Below are positions 16,768 through 25,946 of a DNA stretch of 64,000 nt, piece by piece. Under the pieces are notes generated by a model. That model was given only the letters and a program-made list of their open reading frames with translations. It had not been told where the DNA came from and did not search any database. This DNA comes from CAIUGU01 sp965279735 (lineage in GTDB: Bacteria > Pseudomonadota > Gammaproteobacteria > Steroidobacterales > Steroidobacteraceae). Each line of letters opens with the position of its first letter. Position 1 is the stretch's first letter. The stretch lies in assembly GCA_965279735.1 (NCBI GenBank), contig OZ257260.1, positions 1,674,001-1,738,000 of the forward strand, in the 5' to 3' direction. Position numbers and translations under genes: made by a program.

Positions 16768-19530
16768 ATGAGCAACCTCCGGTCACTCCCCACTGCTTCG
16801 AAGCCGGTTCTCTTGTGGTCGGCACTCCAGCAGTATCTGAATGCAAGGGTGGGAATTGCCGGCCGGCTCGGATTGTCTTTTGCCGCGGTTGCGACCCTTG
16901 CAGCGATTGCAAATGTGCTGGTCGCGCAAGGCATCTCGATTATTTCCAGGCCAACCTCAAACCCGGTTGTCATCGCAGCGGTGCCTCCCGAAAAGCCTGC
17001 TGCCGAAGTGGCAATACCCGCGCCAAAGTCACCTTTGAATGCAGATCGATTGCGCGAAGCGATAGACCGGTACGATCGGTCCGTCAGAGCCAGCGCCCGC
17101 ACGGCCAGTCCCGAGGACGACGCGCAGCGGCAAGCCGCGGAGTTGGCGCTTGATCAGCTCTCCTCGGCGTTCCTCACCGAGGCGAAAGCCAATTCCGAAC
17201 TGCATGTCCGCGACCTGAACCTTGCCCTTGCAGAATACCGGGCCACCGGCAGCACACTGCTGGTCATCGCCGCGCGCATGCAGGCTGAAGTGGCTGACTA
17301 TGCTGCCGAGGTCGAGTCCATGAACGGCAGCGTCAAGAAAGCCATTGATTCAGCCTGGAAGATATTCGGGCGCGTCGTTGCCCGCCAATCGCTGCTGCAG
17401 TTGCGCGACGACCTCGAGGAAATACGCAGGCGCTTCGCAACCCTGCGTGCCTCACCTGCGATCGATGCAGCTGGAACGGAACTCCTTGCGCAAAGCGAAA
17501 AAACCTTTGAACGCACACTGGATGAAAACAGGACAAACCTTTCCCGATCCCAAGGGGAAGAATGGGTGAGCTCACTGCAGAACGGACTATCGAGTCTCAC
17601 GATGAGACGGGAAGCGCTGGTCGCTGGCGAACACGCATTGGAAGCAGCCCAAGCCAGATTCGTCGTCACTCATGACAGGTTGACCACATTGGTAGCTGGG
17701 CTGGTCAAACGCGCCAACAGCCAGACTCAGGCCAAGGCCCTGGCAGCGCAGAAAGCCGCTGCCCAGAAGGTACAGGAGCCCTTGATCGAAAATACACCCG
17801 AGCTACTTGTGACCCAATCCAGTAGTGCTGCTCCGACCCCGGAGGACGGACACTCCAGGCGCGGGATGCTGGCCTGGATCAGCGTAGCGGTACTTCTGGT
17901 CGTGCTGCTGGTCTCGATTGCCACCGTCAAAAGCATTGTCCTGCCAATCCGGCGATTGCTCCTGGCCACCTCCAGCCTCGCCAAAGGCGACGCTCATCAG
18001 CCCGTCCCGCGAGGCGGCATAAAGGAATTGGACATCCTCGCGGTGTCGTTCAACCAGATGGGCACTGAACTGACGGCAGCACGCGAAAGCATGGTCAATG
18101 CACAGGCCGATCTCGAGAAACGCGTGGCCGAACGTACTGTGCAGCTACAGGAGCTGGCGGAACGGGACCCCCTGACCGGCCTTCCCAACAGAAGGCATTT
18201 ACGGATCCTGCTCGACAACGCACTCGGTCAGGCCTCGGCCAATAAACATCTCGTCGGTGTCTTCTTCCTCGATCTCGACAACTTCAAAAACATCAACGAT
18301 TCGCTCGGGCACGCTTTTGGTGATCGCATCCTCAAGGCCATCGCCCTCCGGCTCCAGGAAGTCAGCCTCGACTTCGGCTTTGCATCACGACTGGGCGGCG
18401 ACGAATTCACGGTGGTATTGACGGGTGGCCGAAGCGTCGAGGACGTTCGCAATGCCGGGCTCAGGATCATCGCCGCCTTCCAGGATCCGGTGGTCATCGA
18501 TGGCAGGGAACTGGTCATCAGCGTCAGCATCGGCGCCAGCATTTATCCGGATCATGAGCAGACTGCGGAGGGCTTGCTTCGGGCGGCAGACGCAGCGCTG
18601 TTCCGCGCGAAGGCACTTGGCCGCAGCCAGCTTTCCGTCTTCACTCCGGAGCTGCTGGCCGAAGCCGCCGCGAAGTTCACGACCGAACAGGGCCTGAGGC
18701 GTGCAGTCGAGCGCGGTGAGTTCGAACTCGTCTACCAACCCGAAGTGAGCTCGGTCACCCTGCAGACTTCGCTGGTGGAGGCCCTGATCCGGTGGCGCCT
18801 GCCGGATGGACGATTGCTGTCCCCGGGCGAATTCCTCGCAGTAGCCGAAGAGTCCGGCCTGATCGTCGAGATCAGCGACTGGGTCCTGCGATCCGCCATC
18901 CAGACGGCTTCCGAATGGCACCATGGAGCCTGGCCGGAAGCACGGGTTGCGATCAACGTCTCCCCTCGCCAGCTGCTAGATCACCGCTTCGTGGAGAGGG
19001 TCCAGGGTCTTCTGGAGGAATTCAGGGTACCCGCACGTTGCATTGAAATCGAACTGACGGAGACTGTGCTGCAAACAGGCCCCGCCACCATCGACACTCT
19101 CCATCGGCTGCGGGCGTGCGGCATTGCCATCGCACTGGATGATTTCGGCACGGGATATTCGTCCCTCGCTTCGCTCGAGAAACTGCCGTTCACGCGGATC
19201 AAACTGGACAGGAGCCTGATCGACGGCATCGATACCAGCCTCCGTTCGGCGGCCATTACGCGCGCCATCATCGGGCTGTGCCACGGCTTGGGCCTGGAAG
19301 TCACTGCGGAAGGAATAGAACGTCCGGAGCAGTTCTCCCTGCTGATGGAACAAGGACCGATGTACTTTCAGGGCTATCTGTTGTCAAAGCCCGTTGCCGC
19401 AGGCGACCTGTTATCCGTCATGAACCGCGTGAAGCAGGAAGCACCGCTCTTCCTTATGTCGGAGCGGAATACCCGGATCCATCCGGCCGAAAAAGAACCG
19501 CAGGCCGCGTCGCAGGCTCAATCCGCCTGA
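16768..19530 (+). CDS. Membrane-bound GGDEF-EAL cyclic-di-GMP enzyme
   Basis: 920 residues. Transmembrane helix near 30-52, a long helical periplasmic domain (about 70-355), second helix near 370-392, HAMP to about 450, GGDEF domain about 460-630 and EAL domain about 645-895. The cyclase motif is intact (RLGGDEF), as are EAL (VEALIRW) and DDFGTGYSSL, so both synthesis and hydrolysis of c-di-GMP are possible. The usual RxxD inhibitory site before GGDEF is missing (the aligned positions read LDFG), so product inhibition through it is unlikely. No partner gene is adjacent. An unusual alanine/glutamine-rich sensory region suggests a coiled-coil bundle. Confidence 0.92.
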   Translation: MSNLRSLPTASKPVLLWSALQQYLNARVGIAGRLGLSFAAVATLAAIANVLVAQGISIISRPTSNPVVIAAVPPEKPAAEVAIPAPKSPLNADRLREAIDRYDRSVRASARTASPEDDAQRQAAELALDQLSSAFLTEAKANSELHVRDLNLALAEYRATGSTLLVIAARMQAEVADYAAEVESMNGSVKKAIDSAWKIFGRVVARQSLLQLRDDLEEIRRRFATLRASPAIDAAGTELLAQSEKTFERTLDENRTNLSRSQGEEWVSSLQNGLSSLTMRREALVAGEHALEAAQARFVVTHDRLTTLVAGLVKRANSQTQAKALAAQKAAAQKVQEPLIENTPELLVTQSSSAAPTPEDGHSRRGMLAWISVAVLLVVLLVSIATVKSIVLPIRRLLLATSSLAKGDAHQPVPRGGIKELDILAVSFNQMGTELTAARESMVNAQADLEKRVAERTVQLQELAERDPLTGLPNRRHLRILLDNALGQASANKHLVGVFFLDLDNFKNINDSLGHAFGDRILKAIALRLQEVSLDFGFASRLGGDEFTVVLTGGRSVEDVRNAGLRIIAAFQDPVVIDGRELVISVSIGASIYPDHEQTAEGLLRAADAALFRAKALGRSQLSVFTPELLAEAAAKFTTEQGLRRAVERGEFELVYQPEVSSVTLQTSLVEALIRWRLPDGRLLSPGEFLAVAEESGLIVEISDWVLRSAIQTASEWHHGAWPEARVAINVSPRQLLDHRFVERVQGLLEEFRVPARCIEIELTETVLQTGPATIDTLHRLRACGIAIALDDFGTGYSSLASLEKLPFTRIKLDRSLIDGIDTSLRSAAITRAIIGLCHGLGLEVTAEGIERPEQFSLLMEQGPMYFQGYLLSKPVAAGDLLSVMNRVKQEAPLFLMSERNTRIHPAEKEPQAASQAQSA

Positions 19531-19580
19531 GCGAGGCCAGAGCTGCCGGCCGGGAAAGCAGCCCGCCACGAACCCCATTC

Positions 19581-20465
19581 CTACCGCCTCTGCTCCCGGG
19601 CCAACGCGGCGTCAACCGTATTGGACAACAACATGGCTATCGTCATGGGGCCGAGCCCGCCCGGAACCGGAGTGATCCAGCCGGCTCGGGCAGCGGCGGA
19701 TGCGAACTCGACATCGCCGACAAGCTTGCCATCAGGCAACCGATTGATGCCGACATCGAACACCGCTGCGCCCGGTCGAATCCATTCACCGGGAATGAAG
19801 CCCGGTTTGCCGACCGCGGCCACCAGCAATTCCGCTCGCTCGACTTCAGCTTGGAGATCACGCGTGCCGGTGTGACACACGGTGACCGTAGCGCCAGCAA
19901 GCAGCAACTCCAGCGCCATCGGACGCCCCACGATATTGGATGCACCAACCACGGTGGCACGCAAGCCTCGCAAGGCGATTCCGTATTCCTGCGCCAGACG
20001 TATCACGCCGAACGGTGTGCAGGGTCGCAGCTTCGGCCGCTTCTGCGCGAGCATTCCCGTATTCGCCGGATGGAAGCCATCGACATCCTTCGCAGGATCG
20101 ACGGCATCCATGATCCGGGTGGAATCGACTCCTGCTGGCAGGGGGAGCTGCACCAGGATGCCATCCACGCGATCGTCATTGTTGAGCCGGTCAACGATGG
20201 CCAGAAGCTGTGCTTCAGTCGACGTCACCGGCAGGTCATTCGGGAATGACTCTATGCCGGCCTCGAGACAGGATTTACGCTTGTTGCGTACGTATATGCT
20301 GGAAGCAGGATCTTCACCGACCTGCATGACGGCGAGCCCGGGTGCCCGTCCATAGATGCCGATGAATTCCTGCACGCGCGCCGCCACGCCCTGCCGGACC
20401 TTCGCAGCCACGGCTTTGCCATCCATGAGAATGGCGCCCCCTGCTGCCCTTCCCTGCTCCGCCAT
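19581..20465 (-). CDS. folD: Bifunctional methylenetetrahydrofolate dehydrogenase/cyclohydrolase FolD
   Basis: 294 residues. FolD interconverts 5,10-methylene-, methenyl- and 10-formyl-tetrahydrofolate in the cytoplasm. Seen: SSIYVRNKRKSC with the catalytic lysine, DGILVQLPLP, KDVDGFHP, VVGASNIVGRPM for NADP binding, and ITPVPGGLGPMT near the end. ATG at 20465 was preferred over the ATG at 20426 because the hydrophobic residues just before DGKAVAAK align with the first strand of E. coli FolD. It starts five bases after purU ends, so the pair is an operon that makes and consumes 10-formyl-THF. Confidence 0.95.
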   Translation of the reverse strand: MAEQGRAAGGAILMDGKAVAAKVRQGVAARVQEFIGIYGRAPGLAVMQVGEDPASSIYVRNKRKSCLEAGIESFPNDLPVTSTEAQLLAIVDRLNNDDRVDGILVQLPLPAGVDSTRIMDAVDPAKDVDGFHPANTGMLAQKRPKLRPCTPFGVIRLAQEYGIALRGLRATVVGASNIVGRPMALELLLAGATVTVCHTGTRDLQAEVERAELLVAAVGKPGFIPGEWIRPGAAVFDVGINRLPDGKLVGDVEFASAAARAGWITPVPGGLGPMTIAMLLSNTVDAALAREQRR

Positions 20466-20470
20466 GCGCG

Positions 20471-21406
20471 CTATCTCAGGACGACAGTCTTGCTGCCGTT
20501 CCGGAAGACCCGGCGCTCGGCATACCACTTGATGGCGCGATTCAGTGCCACGCTTTCGATCTCGCTGCCGATGACGGCGAGTTCTTCAGGCGACAACGCA
20601 TGATCCACGCGTTCCACTTCCTGCTCGATGATCGGACCCTCATCCAGATCCGTGGTGACGTAGTGAGCCGTCGCACCGATGAGCTTCACTCCGCGCGTGT
20701 GTGCCTGGTGATAGGCCTTCGCTCCCTTGAAGCCCGGCAGGAAGGAATGATGGATGTTGATCGCCCGCCCGTCGAAATAACGACAGGCTTCAGGCGTCAG
20801 GATCTGCATATAGCGTGCGAGCACGAGCAGTTCCGCATCAACGTCCTCGAACAGCTTGATCAGTTTCTGTTCCTGCTCCTGCTTGCGCCCATCCACGATC
20901 GGCAAGTAGTGGAACGGCAGGCCATGCCATTCGGCGAGCCTGCGCATGGCTTCATGATTGGACACGACGGCAGCCACATCGATCGGCAGCGTGCCCGTGC
21001 TCCAGCGATGCAGGATGCTGTTGAGGCAATGACCATGGGTAGATACGGCTAGAAGCACGCGGCACTTGCGTTGCACCTCGTGGAATTTCCACGTCATCCC
21101 GAAGCGCTGGGCGACCTGTGCCGAGAATTTCTCGTCGAGTCCCGCGATCCCGGGCATGCCTTCGCCATTGTCGTGAAAGACCGTGCGCATGAAGGAGGTT
21201 CGCGTATACGGATCGTCGTAGTGCTGCGCTTCGGTAATGAGGGCGTTATGCGACGCGAGGAATCCCGAAATGGCAGCCACGATACCTGTCGTATCGGGGC
21301 ACCAGGTGGTCAGGACATGCAAGGGAGGCGTACCTGTAGCTGGCGACACGCCCGATGCATTCGCTGGAATGGAAGCCGAACCCGGCCCGGTACTCGCAAC
21401 AGACAT
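20471..21406 (-). CDS. purU: Formyltetrahydrofolate deformylase PurU
   Basis: 311 residues. PurU hydrolyses 10-formyl-THF to THF and formate, supplying formate for purine synthesis and balancing one-carbon pools. An N-terminal ACT domain (TTWCPDTTGIVAAISGFLA, about residues 30-100) precedes the formyltransferase domain with INIHHSFLPGFKGAKAYHQA and GATAHYVTTDLDEGPII, which hold the catalytic Asn, His and Asp. ATG chosen after AAGGGG; the first 25 residues are low-complexity. Directly upstream of folD. The 287 bases upstream hold no gene and no riboswitch I can recognise. Confidence 0.95.
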   Translation of the reverse strand: MSVASTGPGSASIPANASGVSPATGTPPLHVLTTWCPDTTGIVAAISGFLASHNALITEAQHYDDPYTRTSFMRTVFHDNGEGMPGIAGLDEKFSAQVAQRFGMTWKFHEVQRKCRVLLAVSTHGHCLNSILHRWSTGTLPIDVAAVVSNHEAMRRLAEWHGLPFHYLPIVDGRKQEQEQKLIKLFEDVDAELLVLARYMQILTPEACRYFDGRAINIHHSFLPGFKGAKAYHQAHTRGVKLIGATAHYVTTDLDEGPIIEQEVERVDHALSPEELAVIGSEIESVALNRAIKWYAERRVFRNGSKTVVLR

Positions 21407-21620
21407 GAACAACCCCTTGAAGGATCGACGCACGAATTCAGATTTATTGGTCCCGGCACCGGACACGAGATAACCGCGCCTGCCTGCCGGCTGGCGATCA
21501 GAGCACGAACGTCGTGCCAGCTTCAAGACAGTGCAGCACGGCGCGCCCATGTCGCTGTCAGCGCCGTCTGACCACCAGTCCGGTCAATGGCATCTGGCCC
21601 TCCCTCCGGAACTCATATCT

Positions 21621-21656
21621 GATGAGTGCATCGAGTCCGATGAGTGCATCGAGGCC
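21621..21656. repeat. Two tandem 18-base repeats
   Basis: GATGAGTGCATCGAGTCC is followed directly by GATGAGTGCATCGAGGCC, differing at one base, then by GAT. The pair lies 38-73 bases upstream of the DUF4136 gene, where it could change promoter spacing by slippage. Role unknown. Confidence 0.8.
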
Positions 21657-21693
21657 GATATGTAGGCCAACTACGGCGGAAGTGAGGTAGATC

Positions 21694-22293
21694 ATGCGTA
21701 TCACCAGTCTTTTCCTGGGATCGGTGCTGGCAGCAGCTTCACTGCTGGCTGGCTGTGCCACCGGCCCCCGGGTCCGCTCGACACAAGACGCGGCAGTCGA
21801 TTTTTCGCAGTACCGGACCTTTGGCTTTACCACTCCGCTCGGCACTGATCGCGAGGGCTACCAGACCATCGTGTCCCAGCAGCTCAAGTCAGCCACCCAA
21901 CGGGAAATGGCAGCCCGCGGGATGCGCTATGACGAGACCTCGCCCCAGCTGCTCATCAACTTCAATGGCAAGCTCAGCGACAAGCTGCGGACCAGCTCAG
22001 TTCCCTCCTCCGGCGTGAGCCTCGGCGTTGGGAGAAGCCGCGGGTACTACGGCTATCGCACGGGGATCTATACCGCCTGGCCGATGTATACCGACACCAG
22101 TGTCGACAGCTACACGGAAGGGACGCTCAACATCGACGTCGTCGACGCGGCACGCAAACAGATGATCTGGGAAGGCGTCGCGGTCGGTCGCGTCTCCGAA
22201 AAGGACCTCGCCAATCTGCAGCCCGCGATCGATGCAGGGGTCAAGGCCATCTTCGAGAAGTACCCGGTGGGTGCGCCCGACGTCGCCCAATAG
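21694..22293 (+). CDS. DUF4136 lipoprotein
   Basis: 199 residues. The signal sequence ends in a lipobox (LLAGC near residue 20); after it come the DUF4136 features: DFSQYRTFGF, a QLLINFNGKL strand, a Gly/Tyr-rich loop (RGYYGYRTG) and GTLNIDVVDAARKQMIWEG, then an alpha-helical end. DUF4136 proteins are outer-membrane or periplasmic lipoproteins with no established role. Stands alone between purU-folD (divergent) and the DUF72 gene, 74 bases on. Confidence 0.88.
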   Translation: MRITSLFLGSVLAAASLLAGCATGPRVRSTQDAAVDFSQYRTFGFTTPLGTDREGYQTIVSQQLKSATQREMAARGMRYDETSPQLLINFNGKLSDKLRTSSVPSSGVSLGVGRSRGYYGYRTGIYTAWPMYTDTSVDSYTEGTLNIDVVDAARKQMIWEGVAVGRVSEKDLANLQPAIDAGVKAIFEKYPVGAPDVAQ

Positions 22294-22367
22294 TCGCAAA
22301 ACCAGCTCGCTGCTTATGAGATCAAGAGTAACTGTTTCGCCCGAGTGGCCCGGGATTCGCTGACACG

Positions 22368-23123
22368 ATGATCAGGGTGGGTACGGCAGGATGGTCGATA
22401 CCCAAGGCGGTTGCATCGACTTTTCCCGGGGACGGCACCCATCTTGAGCGCTACTCAAGGGTGCTGCCTTGCGTGGAGATCAACACTTCGTTCTATCGGC
22501 CCCATGCCCGCGCGGTCTATGAAAAATGGGCAGGCCGCACCCCCGCCTCCTTTCGCTTTTCCGTAAAAGTGCCACGAAGCATCACGCACGAGCAGCGCCT
22601 GCGGCGCGCCCGGCTGCCGCTGGTGGCGTTCCTGGAGCAGGTCACGGGCCTTGGCCCGAAGCTCGGCCCGATCCTCGTGCAACTGCCGCCTTCACTGGAA
22701 TTCGATACGCGAGTCGTTCGCGCATTCTTTTCCTGTGTTCGCGATTGTCATGGGGGAGCCGTCGTATGCGAACCTCGTCATCCAAGCTGGTTTTCCAATG
22801 CCGCAGATCGGCTGCTTGAATCACTGAGTATAGGTCGGGTCGCCGCGGACCCTGCCATCAGCGAGGTAGCCCGCTCCCCTGGCGGATGGTTTGGCGAACG
22901 ACAAGGCGCAGCTCCAGGGGCCGCGTACTACCGCCTCCATGGCTCGCCCAGGATGTACTGGTCGCGCTATACCGCAGAACAGCTTGCACGATTGGGTGAG
23001 GATTTCCGCGGGCTAGCGTCGGGCAGGGACATATGGTGCATTTTTGATAACACCGCCGCAGGTGCGGCGATTGAGAACGCCCTTGAAGTCCGCACGAGGT
23101 TTTGCGCCAAGACACGCTCTTGA
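22368..23123 (+). CDS. DUF72 (YecE-like) protein
   Basis: 251 residues. DUF72 has a TIM-barrel fold of unknown activity. Recognisable: RVGTAGWSIP at the start, LERYSRVLPCVEINTSFYRPH, FRFSVKVPRSITH, GPILVQLPPS, and YYRLHGSPRMYWSRYTAEQL near the end. It precedes the exonuclease-ligase pair by 98 bases; a link to DNA repair is suggested only by position. A GTCGGA/TCCGAC inverted repeat at 23138-23158 follows the gene but has no T-run. Confidence 0.88.
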   Translation: MIRVGTAGWSIPKAVASTFPGDGTHLERYSRVLPCVEINTSFYRPHARAVYEKWAGRTPASFRFSVKVPRSITHEQRLRRARLPLVAFLEQVTGLGPKLGPILVQLPPSLEFDTRVVRAFFSCVRDCHGGAVVCEPRHPSWFSNAADRLLESLSIGRVAADPAISEVARSPGGWFGERQGAAPGAAYYRLHGSPRMYWSRYTAEQLARLGEDFRGLASGRDIWCIFDNTAAGAAIENALEVRTRFCAKTRS

Positions 23124-23190
23124 CCTGCCCATTCACTGTCGGACACGTCCTATCCGACCTGCAGGGCCGCACCGCTTGATGCTGTAACGG

Positions 23191-23206
23191 AGAAGGTCCA
23201 CCTTCT
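23191..23206. promoter_or_regulatory. Inverted repeat upstream of exonuclease-ligase operon
   Basis: AGAAGGT-CC-ACCTTCT: two 7-base arms separated by two bases, ending 15 bases before the exonuclease start. The two-base gap is too short for an RNA hairpin loop, so a protein-binding operator is more likely. It does not match the LexA consensus. Confidence 0.45.
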
Positions 23207-23221
23207 ATACGCGATTCATAA

Positions 23222-24238
23222 ATGCAAGAGCATTCGAGCAGGTGCACCATCGAAGTCATTCGAACGCCACAAGGGCTCTTCTGTCCCAAAGGGCAATTCC
23301 ATATAGATCCCTGGCTGCCAGTAGAAAGGGCGGTTGTAACCCATGCGCACGCAGATCACGCGCGACCGGGATCTTCGATGTATTACGCCGTCAGCTCCAG
23401 CGTCCCCATCCTGCGCCGACGCCTCGGCAGCGAGGCCAGTATTGTTTCCCTGCAGTATGGAGAAACACTCCAGTTTGAGGGCGCGCAAGTTTCACTCCAT
23501 CCCGCCGGGCATATTCTGGGCTCGGCGCAGGTGCGCATCGAAACCGATCAGGGGGTGTGCGTCGTAGCAGGCGACTACAAGAGGCAGGCCGACCCGACAT
23601 GCGAGGCATTTGAGGTTTTGCCCTGCAATGTCTTTGTTACGGAATCGACTTTCGGACTACCCATCTATCGGTGGGAACCTACCGCAGCCGTCATTGCCGA
23701 CATTTACGGCTGGTGGACAGCCAACCGCGCGCTGGGTCTGACTTCGATTCTAGGGTGCTATGCGCTCGGCAAAGCGCAGCGCGTGCTCGCCGAGTTGCGG
23801 GAACAGACCAGCGAAACGGTCTTTCTCCATGGCGCGATCAGTCCCCTTGTGGCGCTCTATCGCCAGGCAGGCATTGAGATGGTCCCGACAGAGGAAGTGG
23901 ATGTCTCGACGAAAGCAAAGAAGGATTATCGGGGTGCGCTGGTACTGGCCCCGCCAGGCGCGATCGCCACGCCCTGGATGAAGCGGTTTGCGCCCGCGGC
24001 CACCGGATTCTGTTCGGGCTGGATGCGGGTCCGTGGGCAACGCCGTCGCATGGGCTATGACCGGGGTTTCATTCTCTCGGATCACGCCGACTGGCCTGGC
24101 CTGCTCGACACCATCAAGGCCACGGGAGCCCAGCGGATCCTCGCGACACACGGTCATTCGGACGCCTTGGTCCGCTATCTCAATGAAGCAGGCTACCAAG
24201 CGGCAAGACTGGACACGGAATACGGGGCTGAGGAATAG
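23222..24238 (+). CDS. Ligase-associated DNA exonuclease (MBL/beta-CASP type)
   Basis: 338 residues of the metallo-beta-lactamase/beta-CASP nuclease family, related to Artemis/SNM1 and found beside bacterial ATP-dependent ligases. Seen: VVTHAHADHARPGS (HxHxDH) near residue 42, HPAGHILGSAQVRIE, VAGDYKRQADPT, ESTFGLP and the C-terminal SDHADWPGLL and ATHGHSD histidines. It probably trims DNA ends for the ligase encoded nine bases downstream. Confidence 0.9.
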   Translation: MQEHSSRCTIEVIRTPQGLFCPKGQFHIDPWLPVERAVVTHAHADHARPGSSMYYAVSSSVPILRRRLGSEASIVSLQYGETLQFEGAQVSLHPAGHILGSAQVRIETDQGVCVVAGDYKRQADPTCEAFEVLPCNVFVTESTFGLPIYRWEPTAAVIADIYGWWTANRALGLTSILGCYALGKAQRVLAELREQTSETVFLHGAISPLVALYRQAGIEMVPTEEVDVSTKAKKDYRGALVLAPPGAIATPWMKRFAPAATGFCSGWMRVRGQRRRMGYDRGFILSDHADWPGLLDTIKATGAQRILATHGHSDALVRYLNEAGYQAARLDTEYGAEE

Positions 24239-24246
24239 CCGCTTAC

Positions 24247-25842
24247 ATGCGCCAGTTCAGTACCCTGTATGAAGCCCTCGACGCGACGACTTCCACTTCG
24301 GCCAAAGTCGCTGCCATGCGGGACTACTTTGCGGCTGCTTCGCCCCAGGACGCCGCCTGGGCTGTCTACTTCCTCTCCGGGCGACGTCTCAAGCGCCTGA
24401 TTGGTCCCGCTACTTTGCAACGCTGGTTGGGTGCGCATTCCGGCCTCCCTTTGTGGCTGGTCGATGAGTCATACGCAGCCGTAGGCGATCTCGCCGAAAC
24501 CATCGCGCTGCTCATTCCCCGGAATGATTCTTCAGCGACCAATCGCGAAGAGCTGTCGCTCGATTCCTGGATCAAGAACCGACTCCTGCCGCTTGCCACA
24601 CTATCGCTTGAGGAGCAGGAGTCGAACGTGACCCAGTGGTGGCGGGATCTTGATACTCACCAGTGTTTTATCCTGAATAAACTACTGACGGGCGCTCTTC
24701 GCGTGGGCGTTTCGCAAACGCTGGTGGAACGTGCCGTCGCAGAAGCCTCAAGCGCGACCCGCCAGGTCATTGCCCACCGGTTGATGGGTACGTGGGAGCC
24801 GACGGCAGATTTCTGGACGAGCCTCACTGCCAGGGAGGAACAGGAAACCCTTGCATCGCGACCCTACCCATTTTGCCTCGCGTCACCGCTGGAAGAGCAG
24901 CCGGAAGCGCTCGGCAACCGGGACGATTGGGTTATCGAATGGAAGTGGGATGGCATTCGCGCCCAGCTCATCCGCCGCAACCATGACTGCTTCATCTGGT
25001 CCCGGGGCGAAGAACTGATCACGGAGCGCTTTCCTGAAATCGTCACGGCAGCCAAAGATTTGCCCGAGGGATGCGTCCTGGACGGCGAGATTGTGGTGTG
25101 GGGCGATACAGGGGTGCGGCCTTTCGGAGAATTGCAGAAGCGCATCGGCAGAAAGAAACTGTCGGCCGCGATCCTCGGCAGCCTGCCCGTCCACTTTCTC
25201 GCATATGACTTGCTGGAAGAAGGCGGTACCGACATCCGCACCGCACCGCTTGAGGAGCGACGTAACCGTCTGGTTGGTCTTCTCGAAGAGCATCGTGGTG
25301 TCCTCGATCTTTCACCGACTGTCACAAGCGAAAGCTGGAAGACATTGCGCCAGCTCAGGAGCGAATCGCGCGCCCGCAACGTTGAGGGCTTCATGCTGAA
25401 ACATCGCAGCAGCCCCTATGGCACGGGACGCAAGAAAGGCGTGTGGTGGAAGTGGAAAGTCGACCCTTATACGTTTGACGGCGTCCTCATCTACGCCCAG
25501 GCCGGGAGCGGCCAGCGGGCAAACCTCTTCACCGACTACACCTTTGCCGTATGGAGCGATGGACAGCTCTTGCCCGTTGCCAAAGCGTATTCAGGACTGA
25601 CCAACGAAGAGATCGCGGAAGTGGACCGATGGATCAGGCAGAACACTGTGGAGCGCTTCGGTCCTGTGCGGTCCGTACGCCCTGAGCTTGTCTTCGAAAT
25701 CGCCTTCGAGGCGATCAATGCTTCGAAACGCCACAAGGCCGGTGTCGCCGTCCGCTTTCCGCGGATCAATCGGTGGAGGCGTGACAAGCAGGCACCCGAT
25801 GCGGATAGCGTTGCGCAACTGCGGACATTGCTTCCTCCCTGA
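24247..25842 (+). CDS. ATP-dependent DNA ligase (ligase-associated repair cassette)
   Basis: 531 residues. N-terminal DNA-binding domain to about 200, nucleotidyltransferase domain with the adenylation lysine in EWKWDGIRAQL near residue 235, then SRGEELIT, LDGEIVVWG, EGFMLKH and GVWWKWK (motifs III-V), and a C-terminal OB domain ending in a basic RFPRINRWRRDK. This is the type usually found with an exonuclease, a DEXH helicase and a phosphoesterase in a DNA-damage cassette. Only the exonuclease is here; the other two are not in this window. Confidence 0.92.
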   Translation: MRQFSTLYEALDATTSTSAKVAAMRDYFAAASPQDAAWAVYFLSGRRLKRLIGPATLQRWLGAHSGLPLWLVDESYAAVGDLAETIALLIPRNDSSATNREELSLDSWIKNRLLPLATLSLEEQESNVTQWWRDLDTHQCFILNKLLTGALRVGVSQTLVERAVAEASSATRQVIAHRLMGTWEPTADFWTSLTAREEQETLASRPYPFCLASPLEEQPEALGNRDDWVIEWKWDGIRAQLIRRNHDCFIWSRGEELITERFPEIVTAAKDLPEGCVLDGEIVVWGDTGVRPFGELQKRIGRKKLSAAILGSLPVHFLAYDLLEEGGTDIRTAPLEERRNRLVGLLEEHRGVLDLSPTVTSESWKTLRQLRSESRARNVEGFMLKHRSSPYGTGRKKGVWWKWKVDPYTFDGVLIYAQAGSGQRANLFTDYTFAVWSDGQLLPVAKAYSGLTNEEIAEVDRWIRQNTVERFGPVRSVRPELVFEIAFEAINASKRHKAGVAVRFPRINRWRRDKQAPDADSVAQLRTLLPP

Positions 25843-25946
25843 CGCATCGCTAGCGGAGAGGTGTCGGCGATCCTTGTCGGACCGGGCACTGCTGGAGCAA
25901 TATCAAAACCTCCATCCAGCTCTCGAGAGACAGGAGTCCGCCCGCC

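Noticed and set aside
16550..16912. Open frame opposite the start of the GGDEF-EAL gene
   Set aside because: Overlaps a well-supported gene and has no domain or ribosome-binding site.
21407..21693. Possible riboswitch before purU
   Set aside because: I looked for a folate- or glycine-type aptamer in the 287 bases and saw no convincing conserved core.
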